From contig NZ_JAFMPN010000001.1 of the NCBI RefSeq assembly GCF_017351175.1, positions 203,582 through 267,581 of the forward strand: a DNA stretch of 64,000 bases, written 5' to 3'. The DNA is from Desulfovibrio sp. Huiquan2017. Its GTDB lineage: Bacteria > Desulfobacterota > Desulfovibrionia > Desulfovibrionales > Desulfovibrionaceae. The notes beneath the pieces are model-generated. The model worked only from the letters and a program-made list of their open reading frames with translations. It was not told where the DNA came from and did not search any database. Shown here piece by piece: positions 1-7,963 of this stretch (its first letter is position 1; every line of letters begins with the position of its first letter). The translations under genes were made by a program, and so were the position numbers.

Positions 1-456
1 AGTATAGCAAGTGCGCCACTTAGCCGTGCCGCCGAAGGAGCGGGCCATGATCAGCCCCTCCTTTTCCTCGGCCTCGACCTTCTCGTACTGCTTGCCGCCC
101 TTGTAATAGATGGACTTACCCGGGACCACGCGGTTCCACGGCACCCCCCAATGAGCCAGACGGCGCATCTCGATGGGAGCGGTATCGGCGAAGAGGCGGG
201 CGACTTCCTGGTCGCAGCCCCAGTCGGACCCTTTGACCGTGTCCGCGAAATGAATGTCGGGATTGTCGCCCTCGCCCATGACCGAATTGCCGAGGGACGC
301 CTGCATGCCGCCCTGGGCGGCGGAGGAATGGGATCGCCGGGCCGGGACCAGGCTCAGACAGATGGCGGAGAATCCGGCCTCGGCCGTTTCCACGGCCGCG
401 CGCTCGCCCGCCAGACCCGCGCCGACAACCAGAAAATCGGTGTAGATAGTCTGCAT
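1..456 (-). CDS. frdA: Fumarate reductase flavoprotein subunit, N-terminal part (cut by window edge)
   Basis: The first 152 residues of the catalytic FAD subunit of menaquinol:fumarate reductase, which reduces fumarate to succinate on the cytoplasmic side of the membrane. I translated it directly from the minus strand; it runs off the left edge without a stop. A Rossmann dinucleotide site GAGLAG lies at residues 12-17. RSHS at 40-43 is followed by AAQGGM and contains the histidine that carries covalent FAD in this family. KGSDWGCDQ and GGTKW-like GGTAKWRTCYT further on closely match the Wolinella succinogenes FrdA pattern as I remember it. The start ATG is 13 bases after the frdC stop and has a GGAGAA ribosome site. 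The gene order C-A points to a frdCAB operon, with frdB expected just outside the window. Confidence 0.93.
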   Translation of the reverse strand, partial: MQTIYTDFLVVGAGLAGERAAVETAEAGFSAICLSLVPARRSHSSAAQGGMQASLGNSVMGEGDNPDIHFADTVKGSDWGCDQEVARLFADTAPIEMRRLAHWGVPWNRVVPGKSIYYKGGKQYEKVEAEEKEGLIMARSFGGTAKWRTCYT

Positions 457-469
457 GGCAAATTCTCCG

Positions 470-1120
470 TTAATTGAGGCTCAGAAACAAAAAGCGAACC
501 AGGGTAATCAGACCGATGCCGATAAACATGAGCGTCAGCAGGTTTTCGCCGCGCTTGAACTTGCCCCGCTCCCGGTCCGTGATAAAGCCCCACTTGACCC
601 CGATGCGGTAGAAGCCGATGCCGACATGCAATTCGGCAAGGGGCAGCAGGCACAGGTAGAACACGGCCCAGAACCCGCTTTGCACGCGAGCGGCGGATTT
701 GACCGCCGTGATGGGGAGATCGGTCAGAACCACCCACATATGGATGGACCCCATGACCAGGATAAGCATGGCGGAGACGATTTGGACCACCCAAAGCCAG
801 GTGTCCCCGTGGTGCATCATCCGGGCGTGTTGCCAAATGGTCTTCTGACCCTCGGCGCGGAAGGGAATCTTCCGGGCGGCCAGGGCGAAATGAAGCAGGA
901 AGGCGAGAAAGATGAGCGGTCCGCCCACCTGGGCCATATACGTCGCCTCGAAAAATTCGGCGAGGGCGTTCATCAGCCTCGGGCTGATGACGACGCTGGA
1001 AACCAGCAACATGTGACACCACATGAACAAGATCAGGCTGGCGCCGGACAGCATTTGCAGCCAATCCAGCACGCCGTCCCACTTGCCGGATTTGCCAGCC
1101 GGTGCGTAACTAATGGACAT
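470..1120 (-). CDS. frdC: Fumarate reductase cytochrome b subunit (dihaem, five-helix)
   Basis: Membrane anchor of 216 residues that passes electrons from menaquinol through two haems b to FrdAB. Five hydrophobic segments are visible. Histidines H36, H77, H127 and H165 sit where the Wolinella-type enzyme has its four axial haem ligands. E163 in the AELH motif corresponds to the glutamate used there for transmembrane proton transfer. The HHGDTWLW and FYRIGVKWGF patches are also typical. The ATG is preceded by GGAGG at a good distance. It is the first gene of the frdC-frdA operon. The family assignment is firm; whether the enzyme runs as fumarate reductase or succinate dehydrogenase in vivo cannot be read from the sequence. 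Confidence 0.93.
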   Translation of the reverse strand: MSISYAPAGKSGKWDGVLDWLQMLSGASLILFMWCHMLLVSSVVISPRLMNALAEFFEATYMAQVGGPLIFLAFLLHFALAARKIPFRAEGQKTIWQHARMMHHGDTWLWVVQIVSAMLILVMGSIHMWVVLTDLPITAVKSAARVQSGFWAVFYLCLLPLAELHVGIGFYRIGVKWGFITDRERGKFKRGENLLTLMFIGIGLITLVRFLFLSLN

Positions 1121-1170
1121 TCATTCCTCCGTTTGGTTAAACACAGAAGCGCCCTAGACAATTGCCTGAA

Positions 1171-1200
1171 TACGTAGGCCGGGGAAAAGAAATTTGTCAA
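1171..1200 (-). promoter_or_regulatory. Candidate promoter of the frd operon
   Basis: On the minus strand a perfect -35 TTGACA (1195-1200) is followed after 18 bp by TACGTA (1171-1176), a poor -10. It lies about 50 bp upstream of the frdC start. The rest of the 389-bp gap (1121-1509) between frdC and the M16 gene shows no gene; the promoter of the M16 gene must also lie there but I cannot point to it. Confidence 0.4.
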
Positions 1201-1509
1201 TATCTCCAAGGCCATCTCACTGGCTCTCCGCCTTGCGGACAGGGGGTGCGGACAAGAAAAAAGGCATTGATTGCACGGTCAAACGGCGGATTCCCGCCTA
1301 TCCGCCCGTTAACAAAAAATTGGTAGTCCCGTTCCTCCCCTTTTCCGGTTTCCATTTCCGGTCGCCTCGGGTAGGGTGCACTCCTGCCTCGGCTGTGGAC
1401 CTCTCCGCCCGCTTGCCATCCCGGTTTGAAGACTTACCCTATGGGACGTACAGACAACCGATTCGATGCGCGTGGCAGAGCGCATGACCAAATTTATGGA
1501 GCCATACCC

Positions 1510-4218
1510 ATGTTCCGAAAACCGATATTGCTGGCAGGGCTTGTACTGATCCTTGCCGCCTGTCAAACCGTAAATATGAACAAACGAACCGAAACCGTCC
1601 CGACACCGGCCCCGACAACCGCCAAGGCGACCTCCCTTCCCGCCCTGGACGGTTCCGACCAGGCGGCCACGCACATCGTCAAGCTCAAAAACGGCCTGAC
1701 CGTGCTCATCAAGGAAGACGACCGGTTCCCGCTGGTCAACGTCCGACTCTACGTCCACGCGGGCAGCGCCTACGAGACGCCCGACATCGCGGGCATCAGC
1801 CACCTGCTTGAACACATGGTCTTCAAGGGCACGGACAAACGCGGCCCGGGCGAGACGGCCAGGCAGATCGAGTCCGTGGGCGGCAGCCTCAACGCGGCCA
1901 CCAGCTTCGACTACACGGTCTATTACGTGGAAGTGCCGGAGACCCAATGGAAACTCGGTATGGACGTGGTCACGGACATGGCCTTCCACCAGACCATCGC
2001 TCCCAAGGAGCTGGAAAGCGAAAAGAAGGTCGTGCTCGAAGAGCTTGAACGCGGCGAGGACACGCCCACCAGCAAGCTGTTCAAGACCCTCCAGTCCATG
2101 GTCTGGAAGGGCACCAGCTACGAATGGCCGATCATCGGCTTCCGCGAGACCGTATCGGGCATCACCAGGCCGCAGATCAAAAATTACATCGCCACCCACT
2201 ATCAGCCGCAATCCATGCTGCTGGCCGTGGTCGGCAAGGTCGATCCCGACCAAATCCTGGCCGAGGCCAACCAATTGGTCGGATCCCTCAAGAACACCCG
2301 ATCCTTCACCCCGCCCGCGCCCCTGCCCGTGCCCGAAGCGGGCGACGGCCCCCGCGTGGTCAAACTGACCGGCAAGTGGAACAAGGTCTACATGGGTGCG
2401 GCCTTCCCCATCCCCTATGGAACCTCGGCCGAAATCCCGGGCCTGGAGATGCTCTGCCAACTGCTCGGCGGCGACGATACTTCGCGCCTCTACCGGACCT
2501 TCAAATACGACAAGCAGCTCGTTGACGATATCTCGATCTCGCCGCTTTCCCTTGAGCGCGGCGGCATGCTCTACGTCCACGCCGTGCTCGACGCGGACAA
2601 GGTGAACGAATTCTGGACCGAGTTGAACAAGGAAATGGCTGGATTCGACCCGGCGAACTTCACCGACCGTGAGATCGAGCGTGCCCGCCTGAACCTAGAA
2701 AACTCCCTGTTCCTGGCCAAGGAAACCCTCTCCGGCCTGGCCGGGAAACTCGGCTATTTCCAATTCTTCGACAACGGCGAGCAGGCCGAGAAGAACTACC
2801 TCTTCGCCCTGAGCCAGGTGAACCGAGCCGAACTCAAGCGACTGTTCGATGAATATATCCGGCCCGACCGCCTGGCCTTGGCCGTGCTCACGCCCGAAAA
2901 CGAACCGATCTCCGCCGACGCGCTGACCGAAATCACCAAGGCCAACTGGCCTTCCAAGAAGGCCACCGAGGCCAAACAGGCCGCCACGCAGGCCACGGGG
3001 CCGGCCGAAATCGCCCTGCCCGGGGGCTCCAAGCTGATCCTGTTGCCCGACGACACCCTGCCGTACACGGCTATGTCCATGTACTGGACCGGCGGCGACG
3101 GCGAACTCGATGCGTCCAGGCAGGGCCTGGCTTCCCTGACGGCCGCGGCCCTGACGCGTGGCACCTTGAAAATGTCCGCCACCGAGCTCCAAGACTTCCT
3201 GTCCGACCACGCGGCCAGCCTCGGCTCCACCGCCGGGCGCAACGTCTTTGCCCTGGAGGCCAAGTTCCCCACCCGGTTCACGGATCAGGTCCTGCCGGTT
3301 ATCGGCGACACCCTGACCGCGCCGGCCTTCAACCAGACCGAGGTGGAACGGGCCAAACAGGACCAGATCGCGGCCATCAAGCAGGGCGAGGACCGGCCGC
3401 TCGGCCTGGCCTTCCGCCACCTCTTCCCGTTCCTGTACAAGACCGGCCCCTACGCTCTGCTCCATCAGGGCACCCCCGAAGGCGTGGAACGGTTCACTAC
3501 CTCGGACATCATCCGCTTCTGGAGCCGCCAATCCATGCACCCGTTCACCCTGGCCGTGTGCGGACAGTTTGATCAGGCGGCCATGGAGAAGTTTGCCGCC
3601 GGCATCGCCAAAACCCTGACCGCGCCCACCGGACAATACGCCTTCACCACCCCCGAATGGGGCACCGAGAAGGAGGATTCCCTGCACCTGCCCGATCGCA
3701 ACCAGGCGCACGTCCTGATGATCTTCCCCACCCCGGGCAAGACCGACCAAGAGGCTTCGGCCAAGCTCGAACTGCTGCGCGCCGCCCTGGCCGGCCAGTC
3801 CGGACTGCTCTTCCGCGACCTGCGCGACAAACAGGGATTGGCCTACACGGTCACTGCCATGCTCTGGCAGAGCCGCAACACCGGGTTTATGGCCCTGTAC
3901 ATCGGCACCGGGCCGGACAAGGTGGATCAGTCCATCGCGGGATTCAAGAAAGTCCTGGCCGACCTGGCCGCCAAGCCGCTGCCCCAGGACGAAATCGACC
4001 GCGCCCAAAACATCCTGACCGGCGATTACTACCAGGACCACCAATCCCTGCTCTCCCGCAGCCGTGAGGCCGCCAGCCTCCAGGTGCGCGGCTTCGACCT
4101 CGACTACGAGCAACAGCTCATCAAGCGGGCCCAAACCATCACCCCCGCCGAAATCCAGGATATGGTCGCCCAGTACCTGACCCCGGACAAGGCCTACCTC
4201 ATGACCGTCACCCCGTAG
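1510..4218 (+). CDS. M16 family zinc peptidase, lipoprotein (pitrilysin / insulinase type)
   Basis: A 902-residue protein with two M16 halves. The start at 1510 is chosen because it has a GGAG site 8-9 bases upstream and gives a clean lipoprotein signal, hydrophobic core then lipobox LAAC with Cys at about residue 17; an upstream in-frame ATG at 1426 would bury it. The inverted zinc motif HLLEH is at residues 98-102, and the third zinc ligand is in VVLEELERGED around residues 177-178, the normal spacing. The C-terminal half is a second M16 domain without the motif (about 510-900), as in PqqL-like and two-domain bacterial M16 proteins. It probably degrades peptides in the periplasm, anchored to a membrane. 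A strong hairpin follows the stop. The substrate is unknown. Confidence 0.9.
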   Translation: MFRKPILLAGLVLILAACQTVNMNKRTETVPTPAPTTAKATSLPALDGSDQAATHIVKLKNGLTVLIKEDDRFPLVNVRLYVHAGSAYETPDIAGISHLLEHMVFKGTDKRGPGETARQIESVGGSLNAATSFDYTVYYVEVPETQWKLGMDVVTDMAFHQTIAPKELESEKKVVLEELERGEDTPTSKLFKTLQSMVWKGTSYEWPIIGFRETVSGITRPQIKNYIATHYQPQSMLLAVVGKVDPDQILAEANQLVGSLKNTRSFTPPAPLPVPEAGDGPRVVKLTGKWNKVYMGAAFPIPYGTSAEIPGLEMLCQLLGGDDTSRLYRTFKYDKQLVDDISISPLSLERGGMLYVHAVLDADKVNEFWTELNKEMAGFDPANFTDREIERARLNLENSLFLAKETLSGLAGKLGYFQFFDNGEQAEKNYLFALSQVNRAELKRLFDEYIRPDRLALAVLTPENEPISADALTEITKANWPSKKATEAKQAATQATGPAEIALPGGSKLILLPDDTLPYTAMSMYWTGGDGELDASRQGLASLTAAALTRGTLKMSATELQDFLSDHAASLGSTAGRNVFALEAKFPTRFTDQVLPVIGDTLTAPAFNQTEVERAKQDQIAAIKQGEDRPLGLAFRHLFPFLYKTGPYALLHQGTPEGVERFTTSDIIRFWSRQSMHPFTLAVCGQFDQAAMEKFAAGIAKTLTAPTGQYAFTTPEWGTEKEDSLHLPDRNQAHVLMIFPTPGKTDQEASAKLELLRAALAGQSGLLFRDLRDKQGLAYTVTAMLWQSRNTGFMALYIGTGPDKVDQSIAGFKKVLADLAAKPLPQDEIDRAQNILTGDYYQDHQSLLSRSREAASLQVRGFDLDYEQQLIKRAQTITPAEIQDMVAQYLTPDKAYLMTVTP

Positions 4219-4234
4219 GGTACGCCATACTTGA

Positions 4235-4270
4235 AACAACAGAGGCCGGTGAAAACCGGCCTCTGTTGTT
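4235..4270 (+). terminator. Terminator-like hairpin after the M16 gene
   Basis: Perfect 16-bp inverted repeat (4235-4250 and 4255-4270) with a GAAA tetraloop, 16 bases after the stop. The downstream arm ends in TTGTT but no long T run follows. Confidence 0.7.
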
Positions 4271-4349
4271 GGCGCCCCCCCATCGCCCCCCTCCCCTTGC
4301 GGACGCCCCGCGCAGATCCTCGCCCACAGGGCACAAAGCGGTTGAAGAG

Positions 4350-4371
4350 AAAAGCCGAAAGGACGGCTTTT
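4350..4371. terminator. Short terminator-like hairpin upstream of tetR
   Basis: AAAAGCCG (4350-4357) and CGGCTTTT (4364-4371) form an 8-bp stem with a 6-base loop. It is flanked by A/T ends on both sides, so it could stop transcription weakly in either direction and insulate the tetR promoter. Confidence 0.35.
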
Positions 4372-4412
4372 CCAAAGAACTTCCCTCGGTCCGCCAAGGA
4401 CGCCACTCCATC

Positions 4413-4441
4413 TTGACAGAACTAGACGACCGGTCTATTAT
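4413..4441 (+). promoter_or_regulatory. tetR promoter with operator in the spacer
   Basis: A near-consensus sigma-70 promoter: TTGACA (4413-4418), exactly 17 bp, then TATTAT (4436-4441). The spacer and the start of the -10 hold the inverted repeat TAGAC-GACCG-GTCTA (4423-4437), so a bound dimer would block polymerase. The same core occurs upstream of the next gene at 5066-5086. The predicted transcription start falls on or next to the tetR ATG at 4448, so the mRNA would have no leader. Confidence 0.8.
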
Positions 4442-4447
4442 ACTTCC

Positions 4448-5026
4448 ATGAGCGAGGACACGAAACAGCGGATCATTGAGGCCGGGGCCGAGTTGGTGCA
4501 CCGGCAAGGGTTCAACAACACGGGCCTGAAGGACATCCTGCGCGCGGCAGGCGTGCCCAAGGGGTCGTTCTATTTCTATTTCGACAGCAAGAAAGCCTTC
4601 GGCATCGAAATGGTCAACTATTTCGGTATGATGTTCCGTGGCATCATCGATGGTGCCCGCAACGATCCGAGTCTGACTCCGCTGGAACAACTGCGAAAGA
4701 TTTTTGACGGATTCGCCGCCCACTTCGCTGCCCACGGATATACGCGAGGCTGTCCTGTCGGTAACCTGGCCCAGGAGATGAGCGACCTGAGTGAACCGTT
4801 CCGCATCCGGCTCATCCAAGCCTTGGACGGCATGGCTTCGGGCCTGGCGGCCATCCTGGACAAAGCCAAGGCCAGAGGGGAAATCCCAGCCGACATGGAC
4901 ACGCGGGAAACGGCCATTTTCATGGTCGAGGCATGGCACGGCGCGATTATCCGCATGAAGGTCACCAAAGACGGCGAACCGCTCGCCCTTTTCACCCGAT
5001 TCATTTTCGACAAAATCCTGAAATAG
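4448..5026 (+). CDS. TetR/AcrR family transcriptional regulator
   Basis: A 192-residue repressor. The N-terminal TetR helix-turn-helix covers about residues 5-55, with the recognition part around GVPKGSFYFYFDSKKAF, a classic TetR signature. The C-terminal ligand domain includes TRGCPVGNLAQEM (about 98-110), a pattern seen in NemR-like and AcuR-like members where a cysteine can sense electrophiles; C101 is the candidate here. There is no Shine-Dalgarno sequence in front of the ATG, which lies only six bases beyond the -10 box. Matching operators at its own promoter and before the 5105 gene argue for autoregulation and control of that gene. The ligand is unknown; electrophile sensing is inferred. 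Confidence 0.92.
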   Translation: MSEDTKQRIIEAGAELVHRQGFNNTGLKDILRAAGVPKGSFYFYFDSKKAFGIEMVNYFGMMFRGIIDGARNDPSLTPLEQLRKIFDGFAAHFAAHGYTRGCPVGNLAQEMSDLSEPFRIRLIQALDGMASGLAAILDKAKARGEIPADMDTRETAIFMVEAWHGAIIRMKVTKDGEPLALFTRFIFDKILK

Positions 5027-5065
5027 CCGCCGCCACAACCCGGTGGCGGTTTTCGTTTACCCGAC

Positions 5066-5086
5066 TAGTAGACGACCGGTCTACTA
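5066..5086. promoter_or_regulatory. Second TetR operator, upstream of the 5105 gene
   Basis: Perfect 8-bp arms TAGTAGAC (5066-5073) and GTCTACTA (5079-5086) around GACCG. The central 15 bases are identical to the operator inside the tetR promoter. It lies 18 bases before the start codon at 5105 and ahead of its AAGGAG site. A TTTACC at 5056-5061 could be the -35, which would put the operator over the -10. Confidence 0.8.
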
Positions 5087-5104
5087 CATCTCAAGGAGCA
5101 AGAC

Positions 5105-5620
5105 ATGTTTATGATTGAGTACGTTCGGCCCGAGCAGGCCCAAGGCGCGGTACGGGAAATCTATTCGTCGTTCCCCGCGCACATTCCCGTACCCGACCCG
5201 ATCCAACTGTACAGCGCAAGCCCGCGCTACCTGGCCAGACAGACGGCCATCGCCGAAGATCTCAGGCAAAACGAGGCCTATTCACCGGAATTGCTGGCCG
5301 CTCTGCGCTACCTCGGCGCATCCACGGCCTGCTTCGGTTTCTGCACCACCTTCAACCGAGGCCTGCTCACCTCCATGGGGCTGACCGAGGCCGAACTCGA
5401 CGCGCTCGCCACGACCCCGGCCCGGGCCTTCGAGGAAAAGGACGCGGCCCTTCTCAGCTTCGTGGCCAAGGCCGTGCGGGAACCGGACGGCGTAACCCGA
5501 AACGATGTGGACGCGGCGCGCTTCGCGGGCTGGACCGATGCACAGATATTCGAGGCCACGGCCTACGCGGCCCAGATGGCCACCATCGGCATCGTCTTCC
5601 GCGCCTTCGTGGAAAAGTAA
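5105..5620 (+). CDS. Carboxymuconolactone decarboxylase / AhpD-like family protein
   Basis: A 171-residue all-helical protein of the CMD/AhpD superfamily. The AhpD core is visible at about 60-95, but the redox motif is C76-FGF-C80 (CxxxC) in place of the usual ExxCxxC, and no following histidine is present, so classical AhpD peroxidase chemistry is doubtful. It is similar in style to the uncharacterised peroxidase-related members found next to TetR genes. The start has AAGGAG eight bases upstream; a second ATG two codons later is possible. The operator at 5066-5086 indicates control by the TetR protein just upstream. Likely role: dealing with a reactive organic or peroxide compound sensed by TetR, which is inference. 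Confidence 0.8.
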   Translation: MFMIEYVRPEQAQGAVREIYSSFPAHIPVPDPIQLYSASPRYLARQTAIAEDLRQNEAYSPELLAALRYLGASTACFGFCTTFNRGLLTSMGLTEAELDALATTPARAFEEKDAALLSFVAKAVREPDGVTRNDVDAARFAGWTDAQIFEATAYAAQMATIGIVFRAFVEK

Positions 5621-5628
5621 CCCTCCAC

Positions 5629-5655
5629 CGGGGATCGGCCCCACGCCGGTCCCCG
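5629..5655 (+). terminator. Terminator-like GC hairpin
   Basis: A 10-bp stem (5629-5638 with 5646-5655, one G-T pair) and 7-base loop, nine bases after the CMD-like gene's stop. No T tract follows, so termination may be partial. Confidence 0.45.
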
Positions 5656-5755
5656 CCCTTGTCCCGTCCGTATTCCAAGGGCTTGCCCCCTGCCCCGTGG
5701 TGCGCTACAAATCTTGAGCAACAACTTTTAGTTACTCACTATCGAGGGGAGACGC

Positions 5756-6094
5756 ATGGCGCTCATATTCGGTTCGCCCAGAAAGCAGACTTTGGACAGG
5801 GACGACGTCGGCACCGACCACCGCCTGACCATGGCCAAGGACATTTACATGGCCGGAAAGATGAAGATCGTCACCACCGAGGCCGTGCCGGGCCGCGACA
5901 TCCAGTCCGCCTTCGGGCTCATCGTCTGCCGCAGCTACGTCTTCGACAACGCCTTTTACGGACTCATGGCCCAGGCCGTGGACGTCAACGCCGACGCCAT
6001 CGTCGGTTACCGCGAGACCGTGGCCTTCCACCCCGAGGGCGACAAGTACTATTCCTGCTATGGCACGGCCGTGCGTTTGAAAAAACTCAAGTAG
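5756..6094 (+). CDS. YbjQ / UPF0145 family protein
   Basis: A 112-residue soluble protein. The second half (about 36-112) carries the YbjQ family pattern: a strand ending in AVPGRDI, then SAFGLIVCRSY, an amphipathic helix with AQAVDVNADAIVGY, and the closing GTAVRLKKL strand. The family folds as a small pentamer and has been described as heavy-metal-binding or of unknown function. The N-terminal 35 residues are an extension not typical of E. coli YbjQ. A GGGGA site precedes the ATG. The next gene starts three bases after the stop, so the two are probably cotranscribed. Confidence 0.8.
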   Translation: MALIFGSPRKQTLDRDDVGTDHRLTMAKDIYMAGKMKIVTTEAVPGRDIQSAFGLIVCRSYVFDNAFYGLMAQAVDVNADAIVGYRETVAFHPEGDKYYSCYGTAVRLKKLK

Positions 6095-6097
6095 TCC

Positions 6098-6733
6098 ATG
6101 AACAACACGTCCGCGCCATCCCGCTGGTTTCCCCACACCTTGGCCGCGACCTTCCTGATCTTCTGGACGATCATGGCCGCAAACCCGGTCATGCGCGACG
6201 TGTGGTGGGCCGAAAACATCCCGGTCATGGCGGTCTTCCTGCTCCTGGCCGGTACCTACCGCCTCTTCCGCTTCTCCAATCCGGCCTACGCGCTCATGGC
6301 CTGCTGGCTGTTCCTGCACACCATCGGCGGCCACTACACCTTCGCCAACGTGCCGTTCGGTTTCGTCACCGACCTGTTCGGCTTTTCGCGCAACCACTTC
6401 GACCGGCTCGGGCATTACACCATCGGCTTCTATGCCTTTCCCATCGCCGAACTGCTGACCCGCAAGGACCTGGCCAAGCCTATAATAGTCCACCTGTTCG
6501 GCCTGTTTGCCATCATGGCCCTGGCCGCGGGCTACGAGATCGTCGAATGGTGGTACGCCGTGCTCGCGGGCGGCGAGGCTGGCATCGAATTTCTCGGTTC
6601 CCAAGGGGACGTCTGGGACGCCCAGACAGACATGCTCTGCGACACCCTTGGCGCGATCACCGCATTGGTGCTGTTCGCCTTCTCGGGGATTAAAGCAGAG
6701 GGAGAAAGACCGCTTCGCGCCCATAACGGATGA
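6098..6733 (+). CDS. YjdF-like (DUF2238) inner-membrane protein
   Basis: A 211-residue integral membrane protein with about six hydrophobic segments. The pattern LHTIGGHYTF near residue 68, SRNHFDRLGHYTIGF near 92, YEIVEWWYA near 147 and DVWDAQTDMLCDTLGA near 172 is the DUF2238 signature, with conserved His, Glu and Asp in or near the membrane. Function is unknown. It is cotranscribed with the YbjQ-like gene, three bases upstream, and is followed by a strong bidirectional terminator shared with aroC. Confidence 0.85.
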   Translation: MNNTSAPSRWFPHTLAATFLIFWTIMAANPVMRDVWWAENIPVMAVFLLLAGTYRLFRFSNPAYALMACWLFLHTIGGHYTFANVPFGFVTDLFGFSRNHFDRLGHYTIGFYAFPIAELLTRKDLAKPIIVHLFGLFAIMALAAGYEIVEWWYAVLAGGEAGIEFLGSQGDVWDAQTDMLCDTLGAITALVLFAFSGIKAEGERPLRAHNG

Positions 6734-6825
6734 TTTAGCCTTTCCCCCCGGCTGTCCCCACGGAATCGTCGGTGGGTCCGAGTTCACCCCCGGCATCCCG
6801 TTCAGGCCTGCGGCGCGGTAGTGAA

Positions 6826-6868
6826 ATTCCAAAGGGCCGATGCACAGAGTGCATCGGCCCTTTGGAAT
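6826..6868. terminator. Bidirectional terminator between yjdF-like and aroC
   Basis: Perfect 19-bp inverted repeat (6826-6844 and 6850-6868) with a 5-base loop, between convergent genes. It is the strongest hairpin in this part of the window and lies just past the aroC stop. Confidence 0.85.
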
Positions 6869-6889
6869 ATCGCGATGCCGTTACGGCCG

Positions 6890-7954
6890 CTAGTCGCGCA
6901 CGCCCAGCCGCCGGTCGAGAAGGAGTAAATCCGCGATGGTCAGGGCCATCATGGCCTTGAGCACCGGATTGATGCGCGGGATGGCGCTGATATCATGGCG
7001 GCCGCCAACCATGATGAAGGTGGGTTCGCCCGTGGTGGTGATGGTCTGTTGTTCCTGAAGGATGGAGGCTATGGGCTTGATGTAGGCCCGGGCGACTACG
7101 TCCTGGCCGGAGGAAATGCCGCCGAGGATGCCGCCCGCGTTGTTGGACAAAAAGCCGTCCGGGCCGATGGGATCGTTGTTCTCGCTGCCCAGCGAGCGCG
7201 CGGCTGCCATGCCGGAGCCGATCTCCACGCCCTTGACCGCGCCCACGGACATGAACGCCGCCGCGATGCGCGCATCGAACTTGCCGAAGACCGGCTCGCC
7301 AAGCCCGGCAGGCAGTCCCGTGGCCCGAACTTCGACCACGCCGCCCAGAGTGTCCTCGTCGTCGCGGACCTTGACGACCCGTTCGTTCCAGGCCTCGACG
7401 ATATCCGGATCCGGGCTGAAATAGGGGCGGTCGCAAGCCCCCTCGATATCCCTGACCTCGGCGGGAATGGAACCGAACTCCACAGTATAGGCGTAAATCG
7501 AGATGCCCTCCAGGCGCAGCAGTTCCTGGGCGATGGCCCCTCCCGCCACGCGGGACACGGTTTCTCGGCCCGAGGAACGCCCACCGCCCCGGTAGTCGCG
7601 GAACCCGTACTTGGCGTTGTAGGTAAAATCGGCATGCCCCGGCCGGAACACGTCCTTGATCTTGGAATAGTCATGGGAGCGCTGGTTGGTGTTCTCCACG
7701 AAGAAACCGATGGGCGTGCCGGTGGTCCTGCCCTCGAACACGCCGGACAGGATCTTGACCCGGTCCGGTTCGTTGCGGGTCGTGGAGGCCAGCCCGCCCT
7801 GGCCGGGCCTGCGCCGGTCCAGTTCAAGCTGGATGATGGATTCGTCCAGGGGAATGCCCGCAGGACAACCGTCCACCACGCCGCCCAGGCCCGCGCCATG
7901 GGATTCACCGAAAGTGGTCAGCCGGAAAACCCGTCCGAAGGTATTGCCGCTCAT
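6890..7954 (-). CDS. aroC: Chorismate synthase
   Basis: A 354-residue enzyme that converts 5-enolpyruvylshikimate-3-phosphate to chorismate with reduced FMN, the last step of the shikimate pathway. All signature regions are present: GRVFRLTTFGESHG at the N-terminus, then FRPGHADFTY, then RGGGRSSGRETVSRVAGG (around residues 126-143), and GPDGFLSNNAGGILGG later. Length is normal. GGGAG lies six to ten bases before the ATG. It is the last gene of a run aroL-ktrB-ktrA-aroC, with only nine bases between ktrA and aroC. Confidence 0.97.
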   Translation of the reverse strand: MSGNTFGRVFRLTTFGESHGAGLGGVVDGCPAGIPLDESIIQLELDRRRPGQGGLASTTRNEPDRVKILSGVFEGRTTGTPIGFFVENTNQRSHDYSKIKDVFRPGHADFTYNAKYGFRDYRGGGRSSGRETVSRVAGGAIAQELLRLEGISIYAYTVEFGSIPAEVRDIEGACDRPYFSPDPDIVEAWNERVVKVRDDEDTLGGVVEVRATGLPAGLGEPVFGKFDARIAAAFMSVGAVKGVEIGSGMAAARSLGSENNDPIGPDGFLSNNAGGILGGISSGQDVVARAYIKPIASILQEQQTITTTGEPTFIMVGGRHDISAIPRINPVLKAMMALTIADLLLLDRRLGVRD

Positions 7955-7963
7955 AGTCGCTCC

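Noticed and set aside
4231-4451. Short open frames between the M16 and tetR genes
   Set aside because: They run through two hairpins and the tetR promoter and have no coding character.
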